DNA of 39,724 nt from a virus. The notes under the pieces were generated by a model, which saw nothing but the letters and a program-made list of their open reading frames with translations, ran no database searches and was not told where the DNA came from. Position numbers and translations under genes: made by a program. Shown here one piece after another: positions 31,250-38,127 of the stretch; position 1 is the stretch's first letter; every line of letters starts with the position of its first letter. Where the stretch lies: IMG/VR virus record IMGVR_UViG_3300024262_000093, positions 1-39,724 of that record; one strand, 5' to 3'.

Positions 31250-31324
31250 CGCGGGGTAGAGCAGCGGAAGCTCGCCGGGCTCATAACTCGGAGGCCGCAG
31301 GTTCGAATCCTGCCCCCGCTACCA
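31250..31324 (+). tRNA. Initiator-type tRNA (fMet), anticodon CAT
   Basis: A complete 75-nt cloverleaf: acceptor CGCGGGG with CCCCGCT, leaving C1 opposite U72 unpaired as in bacterial initiators; D-arm GAGC/GCTC with a 7-base loop; anticodon CAT at 31282-31284 in loop CTCATAA; T-arm GCAGG-TTCGAAT-CCTGC; discriminator A and an encoded CCA. The anticodon stem has the GGG run of initiators, with one G.U pair on the 3' side. It would supply initiator tRNA late in infection. Confidence 0.96.
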
Positions 31325-31335
31325 TTTAATTGTTA

Positions 31336-31369
31336 GGGATGCAACCTTCGGGTTGTGCCCCCTTTTTTT
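31336..31369 (+). terminator. Rho-independent terminator after the tRNA
   Basis: GGGATGCAACC-TTCG-GGTTGTGCCCC (one mismatch, two wobbles) followed by seven T. It ends the rightward late transcription unit. Confidence 0.85.
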
Positions 31370-31406
31370 GTGTGTTATAATAAATATGCGTTAAGACCGC
31401 TGCAAA

Positions 31407-31439
31407 GGGGCATGACTTTTGGGTCATGCCTCTTATTTT
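31407..31439. terminator. Hairpin terminator at the convergent junction
   Basis: GGCATGAC-TTTTGG-GTCATGCC followed by TCTTATTTT on the plus strand. It serves rightward readthrough. On the minus strand it is followed by a weaker T-tract and may also end the early operon. Confidence 0.7.
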
Positions 31440-31714
31440 CTGTGCGCCGAAGGAGTGGGAGCATTAACTCTGTCCTCCTTCGGGAGCCATCTATGCTTGA
31501 AGGGGAAGAACTGGCAGAAGAGCCAATACTTCGCTCTGTTGATAAGAGTGTGCTTGGCACAAAGCTGGATTATCAAGTTGCCTTCTTCTTCCCCTGTTTG
31601 TAGCTCTATGGTATAAGGCGTCCCTACATAAGCGAGATTATCTACGCCTTCGGCGAGGAGCATCCCCTGGGTAACCTCATACCCCTCCGCATCAGGACAA
31701 TTTTTAGCTTCCAT
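31433..31714 (-). CDS. Last early protein, 93 aa, unknown
   Basis: It opens MEAKNCPDAEGYEVTQGMLL, has a beta-like middle (NLAYVGTPYTIELQTGEEEG) and an aromatic, basic C-terminus. It starts with AGGAGGGT at good distance and a TAATG overlap with the HNH gene. Its stop lies inside the terminator. Function unknown. Confidence 0.65.
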   Translation of the reverse strand: MEAKNCPDAEGYEVTQGMLLAEGVDNLAYVGTPYTIELQTGEEEGNLIIQLCAKHTLINRAKYWLFCQFFPFKHRWLPKEDRVNAPTPSAHRK

Positions 31715-32007
31715 TAAATATACCCTCCTATACTAAATCTATTTTCCCTTATGGCGTCCTCAGTTGCGCGATCGGCATGGATTTTCCCATGGCAGAGCCA
31801 GTGAGCGATGAAACAGTTGGCCTTTGTATCGTCACCGCCCTGGCTTTTCCTTGTTTTGTGATGCCCTACCAACGGGTTGAACTCATCGTCTATTCTCCCC
31901 CATTGACCGCAGAACTCACAGATGCCGTCTAGCTCTTCGACCCTTTCAACCGTGGTCTTATGCCACCTGGCCAGAGACTTCCGCCGCTTGGGGCTAATCG
32001 CTCGCAT
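31714..32007 (-). CDS. HNH endonuclease-like protein
   Basis: A 97-residue protein with the HNH (beta-beta-alpha metal) pattern: CEFCG near residue 31, GHHKTRKSQGG (the catalytic His pair), a DDTKANCFIAHWLC strand-helix and the closing CHGKIH. The first and last Cys pairs would bind structural zinc. Phage HNH proteins act in packaging or as free-standing endonucleases. This one is early and far from the terminase, so it more likely acts on host or phage DNA during replication. Confidence 0.8.
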   Translation of the reverse strand: MRAISPKRRKSLARWHKTTVERVEELDGICEFCGQWGRIDDEFNPLVGHHKTRKSQGGDDTKANCFIAHWLCHGKIHADRATEDAIRENRFSIGGYI

Positions 32008-32275
32008 CTATCCCCCATTCTTTTAGCTTGGCTTTCCAAATCTTGGAATTGCCAACAGGCCCTATCATTACCGTCCTAGCGTCTTCATTGACAACGGTAA
32101 AGCAATTCTTTTTTACCCAGTCCACCACCTCTTTTATCATTATTTTAGCAGTGATTTCAGCTTGGGCTTTCAATAACATATCTTCCTGGGACTCACCGGT
32201 AGTCTGCTGATGGCTTCGTGCAACTATCAGCGCTTGCTTTGTCTTTCGGCTCATTACGCTATCTTCAGCTCTCAT
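31994..32275 (-). CDS. Early protein, 93 aa, unknown
   Basis: A helical N-terminus (SRKTKQALIVARSHQQTTGE) and a compact C-terminal alpha/beta part (KIMIKEVVDWVKKNCFTVVN). The ATG at 32275 is favoured because GGAGG lies seven bases upstream; a later ATG has none. It overlaps genes on both sides. No family is recognised. Confidence 0.65.
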   Translation of the reverse strand: MRAEDSVMSRKTKQALIVARSHQQTTGESQEDMLLKAQAEITAKIMIKEVVDWVKKNCFTVVNEDARTVMIGPVGNSKIWKAKLKEWGIDASD

Positions 32276-32666
32276 CTTTCGCCTCCAGCAGTTCAGATAT
32301 TTCAGAAGTTAGGTCACTACAAGCCTTTATTGTTTCGCTGATGGTATCCCCTTTTTTAATCCCACTCCCTTTGCACTCAGGGCAGGTTATTAACTTATTA
32401 CCTTTCAAAACTACCATCTCCCCGTAGCACATAGGGCAGATGTTACTTGACACGCTATCCTCTGTGACTGAGACTACCTCGCAGGTAGGCTCGCCTCTCA
32501 TAAATTTCCTAAAATCTCCCATGCAATGTGGGCATAGAACCACATCATGCCGTGAGTCCAGCAGCCAGCCTAACTTAGCCGCCTCTTCCTCAGGCTTCCA
32601 CCCATAAACTTTTAGTTCTCCATTGCACCGCTTGCACCTGATAATGGTTTTTACTGTGTCTTTCAT
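32265..32666 (-). CDS. Multi-zinc-ribbon protein, 133 aa
   Basis: It has four CxxC knuckles: CKRCNGE (about residue 11), CPHCMGDF (45), CPMCYGEM (77) and CPECKGSG (95). They form two zinc ribbons, the second with the DnaJ-like CxxCxGxG spacing. A helical acidic tail follows. It is probably a nucleic-acid or protein-binding factor. TAATG-type overlap couples it to the YopX gene. Confidence 0.75.
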   Translation of the reverse strand: MKDTVKTIIRCKRCNGELKVYGWKPEEEAAKLGWLLDSRHDVVLCPHCMGDFRKFMRGEPTCEVVSVTEDSVSSNICPMCYGEMVVLKGNKLITCPECKGSGIKKGDTISETIKACSDLTSEISELLEAKDES

Positions 32667-33094
32667 TTTACCTCCAACAGTTCGGGATTTTCAAATACGT
32701 TTCCGATGACTTTACTGCATGGGTCGAGTCCAAAACCACTCTGTTTTATGTAAAATAACTCTCGTGTTTGGAAAGCGGCATCTTCGTCAGACCATTCCAC
32801 TACATGGAGGCAAGGGCCACTCCCATCGGTATATTGTCCAAAGCTGAGTATATCTCCCTCGTATATCTCCTTGCCTTTCCAACTATCTTTTGTTTCTCCC
32901 TTCTCAATCCATGCTTCCTGTTCTTGCTTAGTCAACTCCTCCCATTTAGTGTTGTCGTGTAGCCCCGTGTATTCTCGCACCTTGAACTGTTCTAGCTCGA
33001 CCAAATCCGCGAACGCGTAGTCAGGGTGGTCAAAGGCGTCGGGGTACATGAATTTTAACTCCGTATCCCATGCTTGATATTTATGCTCTCTCAT
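32663..33094 (-). CDS. YopX family protein
   Basis: A 143-residue match to the YopX pattern. The start is REHKYQAWDTELKFMY, then YTGLHDN, KGKEIYEGDILSFGQY (the family hallmark) and a C-terminal SKVIGNVFENPELLEVK. YopX proteins are frequent in phages of Gram-positive bacteria; their function is not known. It overlaps its neighbours at both ends. Confidence 0.93.
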   Translation of the reverse strand: MREHKYQAWDTELKFMYPDAFDHPDYAFADLVELEQFKVREYTGLHDNTKWEELTKQEQEAWIEKGETKDSWKGKEIYEGDILSFGQYTDGSGPCLHVVEWSDEDAAFQTRELFYIKQSGFGLDPCSKVIGNVFENPELLEVK

Positions 33095-33405
33095 ACTACC
33101 TCCAAGATTTCAATCAAAGTCTCCAAATCCCGAACCACGTAATACTCGTGCCCCAAGTTCTTAATAGTCATCTCAAACACTATCTGGTCTGATGATTGCT
33201 TATTCTTGTCCACCTTCAACTCAATGAATATCGCACGATCGTGCACCAAGACCAAGAGGTCTGAGCACCCTGCCCGAACCCCTCGTATTCTGTACCTCTT
33301 GTTGCCAGTCCCAACTATCCTATCTCCTGCATTGAGGCGAAGGAACAAAATCCCCTTGAAGTTCAGGTAGCCCTGTATTTGCCTTGATAGCTCAGTCTCA
33401 GTCAT
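33091..33405 (-). CDS. VRR-NUC nuclease
   Basis: A 104-residue stand-alone VRR-NUC domain of the PD-(D/E)XK superfamily. The catalytic core reads GVRAGCSDLLVLV, then IFIELKVDKNKQSSDQ, giving the Asp and the ExK residues. An N-terminal helix (TETELSRQIQGYLNFKG) is typical. These enzymes cut branched or gapped DNA. It may serve recombination together with RecT and the Rad50-like protein. The ATG at 33405 is preferred for its GAGG site and overlap with the previous stop. Confidence 0.9.
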   Translation of the reverse strand: MTETELSRQIQGYLNFKGILFLRLNAGDRIVGTGNKRYRIRGVRAGCSDLLVLVHDRAIFIELKVDKNKQSSDQIVFEMTIKNLGHEYYVVRDLETLIEILEVV

Positions 33406-33529
33406 TTTCTGCCTCATAATCTTCCACAAGAGCAGCTAGTCTTTTTAACTCCTCTATCTCTGATGCACCTGTGGCATCCATGAGCTTGTCAATCTTAGCG
33501 AGTGCAAGACGATATTCTTCTTCTGTCAC
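33398..33529 (-). CDS. HigA antitoxin N-terminus-like peptide, 43 aa
   Basis: It begins MTEEEYRLALAKIDKLMDAT with a GTG start at a GTGA overlap and GGAGGGA upstream, and continues ELKRLAALVEDYEAEND. This closely follows the N-terminal segment of HigA-type antitoxins (ALARIEELMD, then ELELLATLVEAYE). The DNA-binding half of HigA is missing. No HigB toxin is nearby. It may be a decoy antitoxin fragment against a host toxin, or a remnant that kept coupling. Confidence 0.65.
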   Translation of the reverse strand: MTEEEYRLALAKIDKLMDATGASEIEELKRLAALVEDYEAEND

Positions 33530-33840
33530 ATTCCCTCCTTTATAAATCCTTTTAGCTCTCCGGTAACGCTACTATCATCAAAGTAATAATGCCCGCCTCG
33601 CTCACTCTTTCCCCAATACAGTGACCAGAACATGAAATTCCTCTGCAATGCGCTAATAGTATCTTCGTTTCCAGACCAACCCCCAGTATGCAATTCCAGT
33701 GTATGTTTCTCTCTTTTGAAGCCCCAATCGCTGTTGTGCCATATCTCCTCTATGCAATCTATCAATTCATGGACTGGTCTTTCCAGTAGGTCAAACTCTT
33801 TGATGGCTTTTAGTTGTCTTTTGCTAGGATAGTCGCTCAT
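33526..33840 (-). CDS. Early protein, 104 aa, unknown
   Basis: It opens MSDYPSKRQLKAIKEFDLLE, with a helical N-terminus and an aromatic C-terminal part (FMFWSLYWGKSERGGHYYFD). I recall similar small proteins in other phages, without a function. The ribosome site is AAAGGAGGTAAA. It is coupled to the antitoxin-like peptide. Confidence 0.65.
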   Translation of the reverse strand: MSDYPSKRQLKAIKEFDLLERPVHELIDCIEEIWHNSDWGFKREKHTLELHTGGWSGNEDTISALQRNFMFWSLYWGKSERGGHYYFDDSSVTGELKGFIKEGM

Positions 33841-33851
33841 TTTACCTCCTT

Positions 33852-34010
33852 TTATTCTCTGCCGGCACGCTTGATAAGGCTGCCTCGATATCCTGGCAAC
33901 GGGGCTATCACCCTCTTCTCTTCAAGCCGCTCCTGGATGAGCCTGTTCTCTTTGATGGTCGATTTTACTCTCTCGGGCCGGATAACCAGCCTAATAAATG
34001 CCTCGTTCAC
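33852..34010 (-). CDS. Small basic protein, 52 aa
   Basis: It reads MNEAFIRLVIRPERVKSTIK and continues helical and basic to AGRE. The GTG start has AGGAGGTAAC and overlaps the stop of the cytosine methyltransferase (GTGA). It fills an otherwise empty gap in the operon. Function unknown. Confidence 0.65.
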   Translation of the reverse strand: MNEAFIRLVIRPERVKSTIKENRLIQERLEEKRVIAPLPGYRGSLIKRAGRE

Positions 34011-34702
34011 GTTACCTCCTTTTCAATAAGCGCCCCTTTAACTGCCTTTGCCATTGCTCTCCCCATTGGAATAGGAACTCCGTTCCCTATTACTTTTCGT
34101 TTTCCTTGTACTGTAAAAGGCGACTCGCTAAGAAAATCCTCTGGTAATCCCTGCAATATCGCTATATCTCTAATAGTTGGCTGCACATCCCATTGGGAGC
34201 CGCCTCTTCCCACTGGGCCATGGCCAGCCAAAACGGTTGCGCCAACCTCTTGTTGCTCAAATAGACAAAACTCCACGTTTAATCTAGCCTCTTTAGTGCT
34301 GCCAAAGGTAAACACTCTCTCCCTTTTCTGTACGCCGCCAACCCAACGATTATTTACTAAAATAGACTGAGTAAAATAACCAACAACCTGAGGATGCGGC
34401 GCTTGAGGTACGTTCTCCATCAGCCACCAATCCGGCTGCGCCTCTTCAACGCCTCTCTCAAACTCTGGAATCATGTTGCCGTGTTTTTTGCCGGCGAGAG
34501 GATTTAAAAATCGCAACCTGCTGAAGCATTGGCATGGTGGCCCGCCTATCACTCCACCAAATACTCCTGCCGGCGGATGAAATGTTTTTATATCTCCACC
34601 CCATAGCAAGTCAGGACCACGCACCACACAAAATCCATACTCCTCGAAGGCTCGCCCCAACAGGTCAATCCCGGGAAAGATGCTCAGTACCAGGTTATTC
34701 AT
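34007..34702 (-). CDS. DNA cytosine-5 methyltransferase
   Basis: A 231-residue C5-methyltransferase. Motif I is FPGIDLLGRAFEE (a variant of FxGxG), motif IV is GGPPCQCFS with catalytic Cys57, motif VI is LMENVPQ, motif VIII is QKRERVF, and motif X is near RKVIGNGVPIPMG. It is short because the target-recognition region is small. No cognate restriction enzyme lies nearby, so this is an orphan enzyme that likely protects phage DNA. The ATG at 34702 is chosen because GGAGGT precedes it; the longer frame would overlap the upstream gene. Confidence 0.93.
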   Translation of the reverse strand: MNNLVLSIFPGIDLLGRAFEEYGFCVVRGPDLLWGGDIKTFHPPAGVFGGVIGGPPCQCFSRLRFLNPLAGKKHGNMIPEFERGVEEAQPDWWLMENVPQAPHPQVVGYFTQSILVNNRWVGGVQKRERVFTFGSTKEARLNVEFCLFEQQEVGATVLAGHGPVGRGGSQWDVQPTIRDIAILQGLPEDFLSESPFTVQGKRKVIGNGVPIPMGRAMAKAVKGALIEKEVT

Positions 34703-34956
34703 TCCACCTCCATCGCTTCTTTGAAATGCCTGAATGCCCGTTCTGGGGTGTCCTCGCCCCATGCCTCAATCCAAAGGTCAAACGTATCACTACACAGAAA
34801 CTCCATAACCTCCTCTGGGCATAGCCGGTGGCAATCCTTTGTGATTTTGTAGTCCCTCTGCGCCCTCTCGTAATTTGTATAGTCATGCACCGACTCCGCT
34901 AGCACTGCACTCGCTAGCCCGTTGTACCCTGGACTCCGATGCTCACCGTGCCGCAT
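34699..34956 (-). CDS. Small phage protein, 85 aa
   Basis: It starts MRHGEHRSPGYNGLASAVLA with GAAGAGG upstream and has a basic N-terminus, a helix (ESVHDYTNYERAQRDYKITK) and an acidic, aromatic end (MEFLCSDTFDLWIEAWGED). This resembles small helical proteins of Gram-positive phages with a terminal 'FF-SD-F' pattern and unknown role. It overlaps the methyltransferase start. Confidence 0.65.
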   Translation of the reverse strand: MRHGEHRSPGYNGLASAVLAESVHDYTNYERAQRDYKITKDCHRLCPEEVMEFLCSDTFDLWIEAWGEDTPERAFRHFKEAMEVE

Positions 34957-34970
34957 GTCCTCTTCTGCCT

Positions 34971-35255
34971 TCACCTTCGTGGGTCTCCTGACTGATAATC
35001 TCTGGCCGACTCCAGCAAGCACCCGGGCGCATCACACGGCACCACCTGAGAGTATATCGGAGTGCCGTGATAGCCCGTTGGATGCACAAACCCTGCGCCA
35101 TGGCATCTTTTGCAATATGGATTTGCCCCATAGTTTCCGATGTAATCATCTATCGGGACCATCTCCTCCGCCGGATAATCCCGTGTCATTCCAAGTTTGG
35201 CATAGTGTTTTACCCAGGCTGGCGAGCACGGAAAATCAATCAAATCATCGTTCAT
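34971..35255 (-). CDS. Small Cys-containing protein, 94 aa
   Basis: It has CKRCHGAGFVHP and a later CDAPGC pair, so a zinc-binding knuckle of the CxxCxGxG type is likely. The N-terminus (SPAWVKHYAKLGMTRDYPAE) is mixed. The ATG overlaps the stop of the helicase gene, and it may be a helicase partner; that is inference from position. Confidence 0.65.
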   Translation of the reverse strand: MNDDLIDFPCSPAWVKHYAKLGMTRDYPAEEMVPIDDYIGNYGANPYCKRCHGAGFVHPTGYHGTPIYSQVVPCDAPGCLLESARDYQSGDPRR

Positions 35256-36514
35256 TTATATTCTCCTTTATTTTTATCCCACTCCAAGTCTAATGTGCCT
35301 GTTCCGCCTTGCATCCTGTCCTTGGCAATTATTAACTTTGCCGAGGAGTCCTTCTTATCCCCTGAATAGTAGCTGTCCCTGTAAAGAAAGAGCACCAAAT
35401 CTGCATCTTGTTCAAGAGAACCACTGTCCCGTAAATCTGACAGCTTGGGGATTTTATTATCTCTCGCTTCAACTGCTCGGCTCAACTGGCTTAACACAAT
35501 CAAAGGGAGGTCAAACTCTTTCGTTATGGTGGCGAGCTCCCTTGATATAGTCTCCACTCTCTCATTGCCCGACCTCCCACGATCAGCAAACATCTGGAGA
35601 TAGTCTATTACTACCAACTCCACACCATAAGCAGTTCGCATGCGCTCTATCAATGAGCGTAGTTTCTGAGTAGTAAATGCCCCCGAAGCCAGGTATAAAT
35701 TGTTTTCATCTATCCCTGCAAGGCTACTAACAATCTTGCCATAGTTATCGTCCGAGTAGTTCCCCCAGCGAATTGTCCTTACAGGCTTGCCGGTGAGCGA
35801 TGCGGTAATCTTGTCCACCAATGCCGATGAGGTCATTTCAAGGCTCACAAAGAGCACATTCCTTTTAATCGCTACGTGCCTTGCTATCTGTAACGCCAAT
35901 GTTGACTTCCCCATTGATGCCCTACCAGCTAGAAGGATATAGTCTCCTGCTGATATCCCCCCCGTTTTTTCATCTAAATCCATAACTCCCGTAGCTATCC
36001 CTGGCGAGGTATTCCTTAGCTTTGCATACCTTGCATCTGCCATCTGCGCTATTGCCCTTGGTGTGAGAATATCTCCAGATATTACCTGCTTCCCAATCGA
36101 GGTTATCATCTGCTGGCACTTCTCTAAACTCTCAGCCGGAGATGAATTCCCATATCCCAACTTGGCTATTTCCCCTGATGCTGCAATTAATGCGCGATTA
36201 ATGGCACAGTCCTTAACTATCTGAGCGTAATACTTCCCTGTTACCGAGGTCGGGCAAATAGATATCAGATAGCTTAATGTCCCTGGCCCACCGACTTTCT
36301 CGATATCTTCCCCAAGCTCATGCGTAACCGTAACTGTATCAATTGCAACTTTCTGAGTGCGCAATCTCTCTATTGCTTGATAAATCGTCTTGTGGCTCTC
36401 ATCAAAGAAGTCAGATGCAGTCAAGTCAACATACTCCAGAATAGTATTATCTAACATGACTGAACCGATTACAGCTTCTTCAGCCTCATTTGAGTATGGC
36501 AGTTGTTCGCTCAC
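35252..36514 (-). CDS. dnaB: Replicative DNA helicase, DnaB family
   Basis: A 420-residue DnaB. The N-terminal helical domain opens LPYSNEAEEAVIGSVMLDNT. After a linker, the RecA-type motor starts near residue 180, with Walker A GRASMGKST (197-205), H1a residue context FVSLEMTSS, Walker B LVVIDYLQM (300-308), and an arginine finger region ending LIIAKDRMQGGTGTLDLEWD. It opens the fork for phage replication. The gene starts with GTG (AGGAGGGAAC upstream) and overlaps the initiator gene by 29 bases. Confidence 0.95.
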   Translation of the reverse strand: MSEQLPYSNEAEEAVIGSVMLDNTILEYVDLTASDFFDESHKTIYQAIERLRTQKVAIDTVTVTHELGEDIEKVGGPGTLSYLISICPTSVTGKYYAQIVKDCAINRALIAASGEIAKLGYGNSSPAESLEKCQQMITSIGKQVISGDILTPRAIAQMADARYAKLRNTSPGIATGVMDLDEKTGGISAGDYILLAGRASMGKSTLALQIARHVAIKRNVLFVSLEMTSSALVDKITASLTGKPVRTIRWGNYSDDNYGKIVSSLAGIDENNLYLASGAFTTQKLRSLIERMRTAYGVELVVIDYLQMFADRGRSGNERVETISRELATITKEFDLPLIVLSQLSRAVEARDNKIPKLSDLRDSGSLEQDADLVLFLYRDSYYSGDKKDSSAKLIIAKDRMQGGTGTLDLEWDKNKGEYK

Positions 36515-37271
36515 GTTCCCTCCTTAGCTCCGCCGATAAGTCCGGATAATTGGGGCTATCGTTATGCCCGTTGCCGTGGTTGTTCTTCTTATAATTATTC
36601 CTTACTGTTTCAGGGGGGAGGGTAAACTTCTTCAGCCCCTTGCTTAAAAACTCCTCAACTCCCCAAGTGTAGTTAAAGAAATACTCGTCGCCATGCAAAA
36701 CCTCAGTATAATTTACAATGGCTTGCGCTATCTCCTCAGAAGAATAATCCTTCAATGCTTTCAGGAAAGATGATTTCATCTTATCGGTAAACTTCTTGTG
36801 AACTACTATTTTATGGTCATTCCACTGGTCAAAGAGAGTATATATATCTTCTTCTTTACCCTTCTTCCCCTTCTCTTCCTTCTTACCCTTATTGTTAGTG
36901 GTCGCTTGTTGGTCGCTTGTTGGTCGCTTGTTGGTCGTATCGTTGGTCGCTTCCTCTTGGTATTTCTCCCAATTCAAGATTGTAATCACGCTAAATCTCT
37001 TGGTCGCTTTGATGGTTAGATTTTCCATGTTTTCTAAATGTCGGCAACATGTCCGAATTGTTCTTTCTGAAAGCTTGGTCTCCAGAGATGCCTTGTGCCG
37101 GCCAAAGATAAACTGCCCAGGCCCCAGAGGCACATCCTGATACCCAACTTTCACTACCCTTGCCTTATAAGTTGCTTTCATCAGGCACCACGTCCAGAAC
37201 CGCCACAGGTTTATATTATCCCAGACTGGCGACTCTTGGCTCTTGCGCCAGAGTTTTATATACCCTTCCAT
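36486..37271 (-). CDS. Replication initiator / helicase loader with winged-helix N-terminus
   Basis: A 261-residue protein. Residues 1-110 form a winged helix of the type at the front of phage replication proteins (YIKLWRKSQESPVWDNINLW, GQFIFGRHKASLETKLSERT, ENLTIKATKRFSVITILNW). A Thr/Asn/Lys-rich linker follows (about 115-150), then a DnaD-like helical domain (KSSFLKALKDYSSEEIAQAI, YFFNYTWGVEEFLS). The order matches initiators that bind origin DNA and load DnaB. The linker coding DNA holds the iterons at 36900-36955. The ATG at 37271 lies after the stop of the upstream gene; its ribosome site is weak. Confidence 0.8.
   Translation of the reverse strand: MEGYIKLWRKSQESPVWDNINLWRFWTWCLMKATYKARVVKVGYQDVPLGPGQFIFGRHKASLETKLSERTIRTCCRHLENMENLTIKATKRFSVITILNWEKYQEEATNDTTNKRPTSDQQATTNNKGKKEEKGKKGKEEDIYTLFDQWNDHKIVVHKKFTDKMKSSFLKALKDYSSEEIAQAIVNYTEVLHGDEYFFNYTWGVEEFLSKGLKKFTLPPETVRNNYKKNNHGNGHNDSPNYPDLSAELRRERERTTAILK
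36900..36955. repeat. 11-bp iterons inside the initiator gene: candidate origin
   Basis: Three perfect copies of GGTCGCTTGTT stand head to tail (36900-36910, 36911-36921, 36922-36932). A 12-bp variant GGTCGTATCGTT (36933-36944) and a partial GGTCGCTTCCT follow, and a single GGTCGCTTT lies at 37002. The period of 11 shifts the reading frame in each unit, so the encoded residues differ (NKRP, TSDQ, QATT). A pyrimidine-rich stretch of about 50 bases (36850-36895) flanks the array. Confidence 0.7.
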
Positions 37272-37293
37272 TCCATGTATCCAGAATGGTATT

Positions 37294-37503
37294 TTAGGCA
37301 ATTCGCCAGATAGTAAACGTATCTTTGCTACCCAGAGAACGGGTAACAACTTTAATCCCTATTGAAGATGCACAGGCGCCAACTATGCCCCGCGCTGAAC
37401 GAGGCAAGGTTATACTATCCCCGACCTTAAGTTTTCTTAATTTGCCAGTTGTCCCCCCATTTCTTGAAGTCCAACAACCCGTTCCTTTTTCTGGTATATC
37501 CAT
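37294..37503 (-). CDS. Small phage protein, 69 aa (DUF7303-like)
   Basis: The pattern VGDSITLPRSARGIVGACAS, then GIKVVTRSLGSKDTFTIWRI, matches a small protein I know from many phages, with the signature GDSI.P and a closing TR...WRI. Function is unknown, though it often lies near replication genes. It is the first gene behind the promoter at 37534-37562, with AAGGGGGT upstream of the ATG. Confidence 0.75.
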   Translation of the reverse strand: MDIPEKGTGCWTSRNGGTTGKLRKLKVGDSITLPRSARGIVGACASSIGIKVVTRSLGSKDTFTIWRIA

Positions 37504-37533
37504 TTTGTACCCCCTTTTACTTTAAGATAATTA

Positions 37534-37562
37534 ACTATAACACACCCACGTTATCAAGTCAA
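37534..37562 (-). promoter_or_regulatory. Strong sigma70-type promoter for replication genes
   Basis: TTGACT (37562-37557), a 17-base spacer and TATAGT (37539-37534) on the minus strand, about 30 bases before the 69-residue gene. The 75-base gap around it holds no gene. With the promoters at 5554 and 3906 it shares a TTGAC box inside or beside an ACTTGA sequence. Confidence 0.85.
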
Positions 37563-37578
37563 CTTACTCTGGCAGGGG

Positions 37579-38118
37579 CTAAACTTCGTTGCCCCAACAA
37601 TCCCACCCTTCTACTCGCTGTCTTGCAAAGAGTTCTATTCGGGGTAAATCGCCACACAGTCTGACTATTCTTTCTCTTGCTTCGTCAGGTTTTTGGCTAT
37701 GCTCTCTAACCCGTTCTGTTATAAGTTGATGAACGCCTGCATTTATTCTTTTTGGGTGTCCTTTTACAGCCAACCAGCAATCCTCTGTATTTGATCGAGT
37801 CCAATAACCCATCCCCCAAAACCAACTATCTGCAACCTTGTTCTTCTTTGCCCAACAAAACGCCTTTGTTTTGTATGTAAATCCCCATGTCTTGATTACG
37901 TCTAGTGCTTCCTGTAAACATGGGGGAGTAGTCCATAAAAATAAAGCACAATTGATATCCGCTAGATTGAATACAGGCAAGTCCTTAATATCCCCTATGC
38001 TCATAACAGGATACTTGTTACCAACCCATCTGCTTGCAGTCCTGTCAGCATAATTCTTGTAATGCCACGGCGGGTCAGCATAGATTATCTGATATTTCTT
38101 GTCTGGGAATGGTATCAT
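37579..38118 (-). CDS. MT-A70 family DNA N6-adenine methyltransferase
   Basis: A 179-residue enzyme with the MT-A70 catalytic DPPW (residues 15-18, context IIYADPPWHYKNYADR). It continues with LFLWTTPPCLQEALDVIKTW, FCWAKKN and the KGHPKR segment that are typical of the phage members. These methylate adenine in DNA from S-adenosylmethionine. No target-recognition domain and no restriction partner are present. It lies just behind the MBL gene, with AAGGAGGTAG upstream. Confidence 0.93.
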   Translation of the reverse strand: MIPFPDKKYQIIYADPPWHYKNYADRTASRWVGNKYPVMSIGDIKDLPVFNLADINCALFLWTTPPCLQEALDVIKTWGFTYKTKAFCWAKKNKVADSWFWGMGYWTRSNTEDCWLAVKGHPKRINAGVHQLITERVREHSQKPDEARERIVRLCGDLPRIELFARQRVEGWDCWGNEV

Positions 38119-38127
38119 TCTACCTCC

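Noticed and set aside
36900-36955. CRISPR-like array
   Set aside because: The units are 11 bp and directly adjacent without spacers, so they are iterons and not CRISPR repeats.
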